In this document: positions 1 through 3,995 of the stretch, in pieces
Numbering within the stretch: position 1 is the first letter of the stretch
How the letters are laid out: each line of letters begins with the position of its first letter
Assembly: GCA_002748505.1 (NCBI GenBank)
Contig: PDSN01000051.1
Coordinates: 1 to 5,410, forward strand
Reading direction: 5' to 3'
Length of the DNA: 5,410 nt
From: Gammaproteobacteria bacterium
GTDB lineage: Bacteria > Pseudomonadota > Gammaproteobacteria > Pseudomonadales > Halieaceae
Made by a program: the position numbers and the translations under genes
Notes under the pieces: generated by a model
Databases searched by the model: none
What the model was told of the DNA's origin: nothing
Seen by the model: only the letters and a program-made list of their open reading frames with translations

Positions 1-188
1 GGGAACGCGCAGTCTTCGAGCTCCATGCGCACCCCTTCCAGGGCTTCCAGGGCCGGGGTGATGTCCAGCAATTGCAGGATCACAGGCTGGTCTTCGCCCA
101 GCATAGCGCCAGAGGCGATGCGAAACAGCAGGGCGTAGCCGATTTGTCCAGCGGCGCCGGTCACAGTAACTCGAACAGGTTGTTTCAT
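1..188 (-). CDS. mdh: Malate dehydrogenase, N-terminal part (runs off the left edge)
   Basis: This is the start of an NAD-dependent malate dehydrogenase, the cytoplasmic TCA-cycle enzyme that interconverts malate and oxaloacetate. The reverse strand from the ATG at 188-186 gives 62 codons without a stop, beginning MKQPVRVTVTGAAGQIGYAL. Residues 4-17 form the first beta strand and the glycine-rich dinucleotide loop of a Rossmann fold (G11-A-A-G14-Q-I-G17). LLDITPALEALEGVRMELED at residues 40-59 is the second strand with the acidic residue (Asp42) that usually contacts the NAD ribose, followed by the conserved helix. The pattern matches the LDH-like malate dehydrogenases of about 325 residues, so roughly four fifths of the gene, including the catalytic Arg/Asp/His residues, lies outside. 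The start is well supported: AAGGAG (plus-strand 197-202) sits 8 bases upstream. It is transcribed divergently from ttcA. Confidence 0.93.
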   Translation of the reverse strand, partial: MKQPVRVTVTGAAGQIGYALLFRIASGAMLGEDQPVILQLLDITPALEALEGVRMELEDCAF

Positions 189-196
189 GGAAAACG

Positions 197-202
197 CTCC
201 TT
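197..202 (-). promoter_or_regulatory. Ribosome binding site of mdh
   Basis: Read on the minus strand this is AAGGAG, 8 bases before the mdh ATG. It is the strongest Shine-Dalgarno match next to any start in the window and fixes the mdh start. Confidence 0.8.
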
Positions 203-237
203 TTTTGGGTATGTCGTGAATAAAACTTAATCGCAAC

Positions 238-266
238 ATTGTATTCCTCTGCTGCCATAATTGCTA
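238..266 (-). promoter_or_regulatory. Candidate sigma-70 promoter for mdh
   Basis: On the minus strand, TACAAT (238-243; five of six matches to TATAAT) lies exactly 17 bases from TAGCAA (261-266; three of six matches to TTGACA). Initiation would fall near base 231, giving a leader of about 43 bases before the mdh ATG with the ribosome binding site inside it. The -10 is good and the -35 weak, so an activator may be needed or another promoter may be used. The -35 hexamer is the same six bases as the candidate -35 of ttcA on the other strand. This is sequence inspection only. Confidence 0.4.
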
Positions 267-289
267 CTAGGCAATGCTGCGCGTAAAAT
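261..289 (+). promoter_or_regulatory. Candidate sigma-70 promoter for ttcA (and possibly ccmABC onwards)
   Basis: TTGCTA (261-266; four of six matches to TTGACA) and TAAAAT (284-289; five of six matches to TATAAT) are separated by 17 bases. Initiation would be expected at about 295-297. This leaves almost no leader for a TTG start at 299, but about 30 bases for the GTG start at 326, which fits the family alignment of TtcA. No other equally good pair was seen in the gap. An imperfect palindrome (281-294) overlaps the -10 element. Confidence 0.5.
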
Positions 290-294
290 TACGC
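281..294. repeat. Short inverted repeat over the ttcA -10 region
   Basis: GCGTAA and TTACGC form perfect 6-base arms around a central AA. The -10 hexamer of the candidate ttcA promoter lies inside it, so a dimeric regulator bound here would block or modulate initiation. It is too short to be a terminator and has no following T-run. It may also be chance; I do not recognise it as a known operator consensus. Confidence 0.3.
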
Positions 295-325
295 CCATTT
301 GAAATCCTACGGAATTGGCTACACT

Positions 326-1171
326 GTGCGCGAATTAAGCAAGAAAGAGCGAACCGAGTTCAATAAGCTGCAAAAACGTCTGCGCCGCAACGCGGGTAAT
401 GCGATTGCGGATTACAATATGATCGAGGCGAATGACAAGGTGATGGTGTGCCTGTCCGGCGGCAAGGATTCCTACGCCATGCTCGATATTCTCATCAGTC
501 TGAGGCGCAATGCGCCGGTGTCGTTTGAGCTGGTGGCGGTGAATCTGGATCAAAAACAACCCGGCTTTCCGGAGCATGTATTGCCAGCGTATCTGGATAA
601 TCTGGATGTGCCTTACTATATTTTGGAAAAAGACACCTACAGCATCGTAAAATCCGTTGTGCCCGAGGGCAAGACCACCTGTGGGCTGTGTTCGCGCCTG
701 CGCCGGGGCAGTTTATACGGGTTCGCCAAGCAAATAGGTGCGACTAAAATTGCCCTGGGGCATCACCGCGATGACATTGTGGAAACCTTGTTTCTCAATA
801 TGTTCTTTAATGGCAGTTTAAAGGCAATGCCGCCCAAACTCTTATCCGACGATAAGGACAATATCGTGATTCGCCCCATGGCTTATTGCAAGGAAAAAGA
901 CCTGGCGCAATACGCCGACTATAAAGCGTTTCCCATTATTCCCTGTAATCTTTGCGGTTCGCAGACCAATTTACAGCGTGTGGCGATAAAAAACATGCTT
1001 CTCGATTGGGAGAAACAATACCCCGGGCGTACCGAAACCATTTTTAAGGCGATCTCCAATGTCGCCCCCTCCCAGTTGGCAGATACAAAATTATTTGATT
1101 TTGCCGGGCTTAAAGCCACTGCACAGGACAGCGATTTACACATCAATGTCATTGCGGCGGTAAATCTTTAG
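326..1171 (+). CDS. ttcA: tRNA 2-thiocytidine(32) synthetase TtcA
   Basis: TtcA is a cytoplasmic iron-sulfur enzyme that thiolates cytidine 32 in the anticodon loop of certain tRNAs, using ATP to activate the base. From the GTG at 326 the protein has 281 residues. The N-terminus RELSKKERTEFNKLQKRLRR matches the conserved family start. The PP-loop ATP-pyrophosphatase motif SGGKDS is at residues 44-49. CGLC at 119-122 and CNLC at 207-210 contain the cysteines that hold the 4Fe-4S cluster. Other hallmarks are NLDQKQPGFPEHVLP, ALGHHRDD, MPPKLLSDD and FPIIPCNLCGSQ. The frame is also open back to a TTG at 299 (290 residues). GTG is preferred because the candidate promoter would start RNA near 296 and because the extra nine residues have no counterpart that I recall in the family. 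Neither start has a good Shine-Dalgarno sequence (only GGA at 311-313). The tail is shorter than in E. coli TtcA. Confidence 0.95.
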   Translation: MRELSKKERTEFNKLQKRLRRNAGNAIADYNMIEANDKVMVCLSGGKDSYAMLDILISLRRNAPVSFELVAVNLDQKQPGFPEHVLPAYLDNLDVPYYILEKDTYSIVKSVVPEGKTTCGLCSRLRRGSLYGFAKQIGATKIALGHHRDDIVETLFLNMFFNGSLKAMPPKLLSDDKDNIVIRPMAYCKEKDLAQYADYKAFPIIPCNLCGSQTNLQRVAIKNMLLDWEKQYPGRTETIFKAISNVAPSQLADTKLFDFAGLKATAQDSDLHINVIAAVNL

Positions 1172-1179
1172 GTTACGGG

Positions 1180-1794
1180 GTGTTAGCCGTCTCTGATCTC
1201 AGCCTTGAGCGCGGCGGCCGCTTGTTGTTTAGCGACTTGAGTTTTAGTGTCGGTGAAGGCGAGATGGTGCAAATCATCGGCGCCAATGGCAGCGGAAAAA
1301 CCAGTTTATTGCGGGTTTTGGCGGGTCTGTCGCGCTGGGCCCTGCGCGGTGAGGTCAGGTTTTGCGGCGAGCCCCTGGCAAAATCCGCGGAATTTGCCAG
1401 ACAGCGTTTATACCTGGGGCATCTCAGTGCGGTGAAGGGCGTATTAAGCCCCAGAGAGAATCTGCGCTATCACTTGAGCGGGCAGTTTTACCCCAGCTTG
1501 ACGGCGATTGACGAGGCGCTGGATGCGGTGGGTTTGTACGGCTGTGAAGATGTGCCCTGTCACCATTTATCCGCCGGGCAGCAGCGAAGGGTGAATTTAG
1601 CACGGCTGTATTTATCAGATTGCAAATTGTGGCTGCTGGACGAGCCCTTTACCGCGATTGATGCGGCGGGTATTGCCGCACTGGAACAGCGCATGGCCGA
1701 CCACGTTCGCAGCGGTGGAGCGGTGTTGCTGACTTCCCATCAAACCCTGGCTGAGAATGCTCGCAGTATTGATCTGCAGGGCGGGAAACAATGA
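1180..1794 (+). CDS. ccmA: Cytochrome c biogenesis ATP-binding protein CcmA
   Basis: CcmA is the cytoplasmic ATPase subunit of the CcmAB transporter-like complex; with CcmC and CcmD it uses ATP hydrolysis to release heme-loaded CcmE. The 204-residue protein is a single ABC domain of normal family length. Walker A is GANGSGKTS at residues 34-42, the signature is LSAGQQRR at 130-137 (the LSAGQQRR form typical of CcmA), Walker B is WLLDEP at 151-156, the D-loop region is FTAID at 157-161, and the switch histidine is H187. The LGH segment at 79-81 is the CcmA Q-loop region; here it continues with Leu-Ser-Ala, whereas E. coli CcmA has Gln after the His. The start is GTG, 8 bases after the ttcA stop, with AGG (1170-1172) overlapping that stop 7 bases upstream. 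This suggests translation coupled to ttcA. The end overlaps ccmB by four bases (ATGA). Confidence 0.95.
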   Translation: MLAVSDLSLERGGRLLFSDLSFSVGEGEMVQIIGANGSGKTSLLRVLAGLSRWALRGEVRFCGEPLAKSAEFARQRLYLGHLSAVKGVLSPRENLRYHLSGQFYPSLTAIDEALDAVGLYGCEDVPCHHLSAGQQRRVNLARLYLSDCKLWLLDEPFTAIDAAGIAALEQRMADHVRSGGAVLLTSHQTLAENARSIDLQGGKQ

Positions 1795-2471
1795 GTTTGC
1801 TGGTCTACGCCCAGAGTATATTGGCACGCCAGCTATTGCTGGCGTTTCGCCGTCCCATGGATGTGGTTAATCCGCTGCTGTTTTTCGCCATGGTGCTGCT
1901 GCTGTTTCCTCTGGGGCTTGGCCCGGACCCGCAACAACTGGCCCTATTTGCGCCGGGCATTTTATGGGTGGTGGCGCTGCTGGCGAATTTGCTGACCGCC
2001 GACAGTCTGTTGCGTTCGGACTACGACGACGGTTCGCTTGAGCAGTTGCTGTTAGCGCCTTATCCCTTGTATATAAGCGCTTTGTGCCGCTGTATCGTCC
2101 ACTGGTTGCTGTGCGGTTTGCCCCTGGTGGTGTTGTCCCCCCTGTTTGCGCTGATGCTTCATTTGCCGGGCAGCGCAATTCCCGCGTTGATGCTCGCGCT
2201 GTTGTTGGGCACGGCGGTGTTGAGTTTTCTGGGAGCTATCGGCGCGGCGCTGACCGTGGGCTTAAAACGCGGTGGTATGTTGATATCCCTGATAATTCTG
2301 CCGCTGTATCTGCCAGTACTTATCGTTGGCTCGGCCTGTGTCGAGGCCGCCGTGCGGGGTGCGCCAGTACAGCCCTTTTTATTGCTGCTAAGTGCAATGC
2401 TCTGCCTGAGTCTGGCCCTTGCACCGCTTGCAGTGGCGGCGGGGCTTAGAATATCGGTGGAAGCTCAGTAG
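1791..2471 (+). CDS. ccmB: Heme exporter-type permease CcmB
   Basis: CcmB is the integral inner-membrane partner of CcmA. The 226-residue protein is very hydrophobic, with about six predicted membrane spans (roughly residues 26-44, 50-70, 99-122, 131-155, 163-183 and 195-216), as expected for the family of about 220 residues. Diagnostic segments are the DDGSLEQLLLAP loop at 79-90, after the second span, and LPLYLPVLIVG at 170-180. The positively charged N-terminus (RQ...FRRP, 13-22) fits a cytoplasmic N-end. Despite the historical name heme exporter, the established role of CcmAB is releasing holo-CcmE from CcmCD rather than exporting heme. The ATG overlaps the ccmA stop in ATGA, with AGGGCGGGA just upstream (1778-1786), so translation is probably coupled. 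A gap of 138 bases follows before ccmC. Confidence 0.95.
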   Translation: MSLLVYAQSILARQLLLAFRRPMDVVNPLLFFAMVLLLFPLGLGPDPQQLALFAPGILWVVALLANLLTADSLLRSDYDDGSLEQLLLAPYPLYISALCRCIVHWLLCGLPLVVLSPLFALMLHLPGSAIPALMLALLLGTAVLSFLGAIGAALTVGLKRGGMLISLIILPLYLPVLIVGSACVEAAVRGAPVQPFLLLLSAMLCLSLALAPLAVAAGLRISVEAQ

Positions 2472-2472
2472 T

Positions 2473-2533
2473 AAGACTGTGCGAAAATACCAGAAGGAAG
2501 GAGCGACGGGAACGACACCCTGATAAAGACTGT
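2473..2533 (+). repeat. 8-base direct repeat in the ccmB-ccmC gap
   Basis: AAGACTGT occurs at 2473-2480 and again at 2526-2533, 53 bases apart start to start (about five helical turns). The second copy is part of AAGAC-T-GTCTT, a small perfect palindrome at 2526-2536. Between the copies lies a purine-rich run (2493-2503, GAAGGAAGGAG) that looks like a strong Shine-Dalgarno sequence but has no start codon at a usable distance. This may be coincidental; no function is assigned. Confidence 0.3.
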
Positions 2534-2539
2534 CTTCTC

Positions 2540-2568
2540 ATGACCTTAGAGACGATATTTGGCATAAT
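2540..2568 (+). promoter_or_regulatory. Candidate internal promoter ahead of ccmC
   Basis: ATGACC (2540-2545; four of six matches to TTGACA) is separated by 17 bases from CATAAT (2563-2568; five of six matches to TATAAT). The -10 is preceded by TGG (2560-2562), giving the extended form TGN-CATAAT. Initiation would be near 2575, leaving about 35 bases of leader before the ccmC ATG at 2610. This is the best promoter-like pair in the window. It would allow ccmCDEF to be expressed apart from ttcA-ccmAB. No transcript data are available here. Confidence 0.5.
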
Positions 2569-2609
2569 GATCGTTTTATGTGCATACCCACCACGGTACG
2601 TTTTTATCC

Positions 2610-3350
2610 ATGTGGACATTCTTTCATAAACTGGGCTCACCGCCATGGCTGTACGATTTCTCGGCCAGGGTGCTGCGCTATTTGCTGCCGCTGACCCTGC
2701 TGGCGCTGGTGGTGGGCGCGGTGTGGGGTTTGTTGTTTACCTCGCCGGATTTCCGCCAGGGCAACAGCTATCGCATTATTTATATTCACGTGCCTGCCGC
2801 TCTGGTGGCGCTGGCGGGGTATTATGTCATGGCCATTGCCGGGGCGATCAGCCTTATCTGGAAGATGAAGGTGGCGGACATGGCGATGAGAAGCGCCGCT
2901 TCCAGCGGTGCGGCTTTTACTTTTATCGCCCTGGTGACGGGGGCTATTTGGGGCAAACCCACCTGGGGTACCTGGTGGGTGTGGGATGCGCGCATTACCT
3001 CAATGGTGGTATTGTTGTTTTTGTATTTGGGCGTGATAGCGTTGTATCAGGCGTTTGACAACAAACAGGCGGCCAATAAAGCCTGCGCCATACTGGCACT
3101 GGTGGGCACGGTGAATATTCCGATTATCTACAAGTCGGTGGATTGGTGGTACAGTCTGCATCAACCGGCAACGATCAAGTTTACCAGCGAGAGCACCATT
3201 CACAGCAGTATGCTGTACCCGCTGTTGCTGATGATTGGCGCTTTTTATGCCTTGTTCGCCTGCGTTGTGCTGCTTAACCTGCGCACTGAGATTTTGGCGA
3301 CCCAGGCGCGCAGCACCTGGCTGCGCAAATTGTTAGACGAGTCGTGCTGA
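2610..3350 (+). CDS. ccmC: Heme-handling membrane protein CcmC
   Basis: CcmC binds heme at the periplasmic face of the inner membrane and is needed to attach it covalently to CcmE. The 246-residue protein has about six membrane spans and the tryptophan-rich heme-handling (WWD) motif WGTWWVWDAR at residues 119-128. The two axial heme ligands are visible: His60 in RIIYIHVPAA and His184 in SLHQPA, at the same numbers as in E. coli CcmC as I recall them. GNSYRIIYIHVP and FTFIALVTGAIWGKP are other family hallmarks. The frame is open back to a GTG at 2580, but the ATG at 2610 is chosen: MWTFFHKL aligns with the family N-terminus, and the candidate promoter would start RNA near 2575, too close to serve the GTG. 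There is no clear Shine-Dalgarno sequence at either start. The stop overlaps the ccmD start in TGATG. Confidence 0.95.
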   Translation: MWTFFHKLGSPPWLYDFSARVLRYLLPLTLLALVVGAVWGLLFTSPDFRQGNSYRIIYIHVPAALVALAGYYVMAIAGAISLIWKMKVADMAMRSAASSGAAFTFIALVTGAIWGKPTWGTWWVWDARITSMVVLLFLYLGVIALYQAFDNKQAANKACAILALVGTVNIPIIYKSVDWWYSLHQPATIKFTSESTIHSSMLYPLLLMIGAFYALFACVVLLNLRTEILATQARSTWLRKLLDESC

Positions 3351-3550
3351 TGTATTTCGACAGCTTGCAGGCGGTTGCACAAATGGACGGTCACGGCGCT
3401 TTTGTGTGGTCGGCCTATGGCATTACCACGGTGGTACTTGGCCTGCTTATTATCGTGCCTTTGCGGCGTCAGCGCGCGCTTGCGCGGCGCATTCAGGGTG
3501 AACTTCGCCGCGCCAGGCGCCAGCAACAACAGGCCGGGCACGCGAGCTAG
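3350..3550 (+). CDS. ccmD: Small membrane protein CcmD
   Basis: CcmD is a small single-span inner-membrane protein that stabilises the CcmABC complex and is needed to release holo-CcmE. From the ATG at 3350 it has 66 residues, normal for the family. The N-terminal part carries the characteristic MDGHGAFVWSAYGIT (residues 12-26), followed by one membrane segment (about 17-38). A strongly basic cytoplasmic tail (RRQRALARRIQGELRRARR, 39-57) follows, likely helical and rich in Arg and Gln. The frame also contains an upstream GTG at 3344, but the ATG overlapping the ccmC stop (TGATG) is the natural coupled start. A weak GACGAG lies at 3336-3341. Four bases separate its stop from ccmE. Sequence conservation in this family is low, so the call rests on motif, topology and position together. 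Confidence 0.9.
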   Translation: MYFDSLQAVAQMDGHGAFVWSAYGITTVVLGLLIIVPLRRQRALARRIQGELRRARRQQQQAGHAS

Positions 3551-3554
3551 ACTT

Positions 3555-3995
3555 ATGCATCCAGCAAGAAAACAGCGTTTGTGGGTAGTGCTGATGATCG
3601 TGGCGTTCTCAAGCGCTGCCGTGGGTCTGGCGGTGTATGCCCTGCGCGGAAATATCAATCTGTTTTATCCGCCAGCGCAGGTGATGTCCGGCGCCGCGCC
3701 CCTCGATACGCCGCTTCGCGTCGGCGGCATGGTGGTGGCGGGCAGTGTCAAACGCAGCCCCGACACGCTCAACGTAGAATTTCAAGTAACTGATTATAAA
3801 GCTGTCGTAACTATACGATATACCGGCATTTTGCCTGATTTGTTTGGCGAGAAACAGGGTGTCGTCGCCGCGGGTAAGCTAAACGCCGACAAAGTGCTTA
3901 TCGCCACGCAGGTGTTGGCAAAACACGACGAAAACTATATGCCGCCAGAGATCACCGAGTCCCTGCAAAAACCTGCCCAGAGCGAGCAGCCATGA
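3555..3995 (+). CDS. ccmE: Periplasmic heme chaperone CcmE
   Basis: CcmE binds heme covalently in the periplasm and carries it from CcmCD to the CcmFH ligase. The 146-residue protein starts MHPARKQRLWVVLMIVAF: a basic cytoplasmic end, then one N-terminal membrane anchor (about 9-30), then the beta-barrel domain. NLFYPPAQV (35-43), LRVGGMVVAGSVKR (54-67) and RYTGILPDLFGEKQGVVAAG (88-107) are family blocks. The heme-attachment site is KHDENYMPPE (123-132), with His124 as the covalent ligand and Tyr128 beside it. This is the HXXXY form, not the cysteine form (CXXXY) found in some archaea and sulfate reducers. The frame is open far upstream, to an ATG at 3375 inside ccmD, but that would place 60 unrelated residues before the anchor. 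The ATG at 3555, four bases after ccmD, is correct. The stop overlaps the ccmF start in ATGA. Confidence 0.95.
   Translation: MHPARKQRLWVVLMIVAFSSAAVGLAVYALRGNINLFYPPAQVMSGAAPLDTPLRVGGMVVAGSVKRSPDTLNVEFQVTDYKAVVTIRYTGILPDLFGEKQGVVAAGKLNADKVLIATQVLAKHDENYMPPEITESLQKPAQSEQP

Noticed and set aside
189..298. Riboswitch or small RNA in the mdh-ttcA gap
   Set aside because: The space is only about 110 bases and is accounted for by two promoters and the mdh leader; I see no stable long hairpin or known aptamer pattern.
335..577. 80-codon open frame on the minus strand inside ttcA
   Set aside because: It is antisense to a strongly conserved gene, has no recognisable protein features, and is explained by codon bias of ttcA.
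1867..2178. 103-codon minus-strand frame and other frames within ccmB (for example 2084-2449 plus)
   Set aside because: They overlap a clear CcmB frame, have Arg/Ala/Pro-rich low-information translations typical of shadow frames in GC-rich DNA, and have no ribosome binding site.
2526..2536. AAGAC-T-GTCTT as a terminator after ccmB
   Set aside because: The stem is only 5 bases with a 1-base loop, which cannot form a hairpin, and no T-run follows.
2539..2628. Possible 29-codon leader peptide beginning ATG-ACC-TTA in the ccmB-ccmC gap
   Set aside because: It lies over the candidate -35/-10 elements, has no Shine-Dalgarno sequence at a usable distance (the nearest purine-rich run is about 35 bases away), and it overlaps the ccmC start.
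3245..3658. 137-codon minus-strand frame across ccmC, ccmD and ccmE
   Set aside because: It spans three well-supported genes on the other strand and its translation resembles no known protein.
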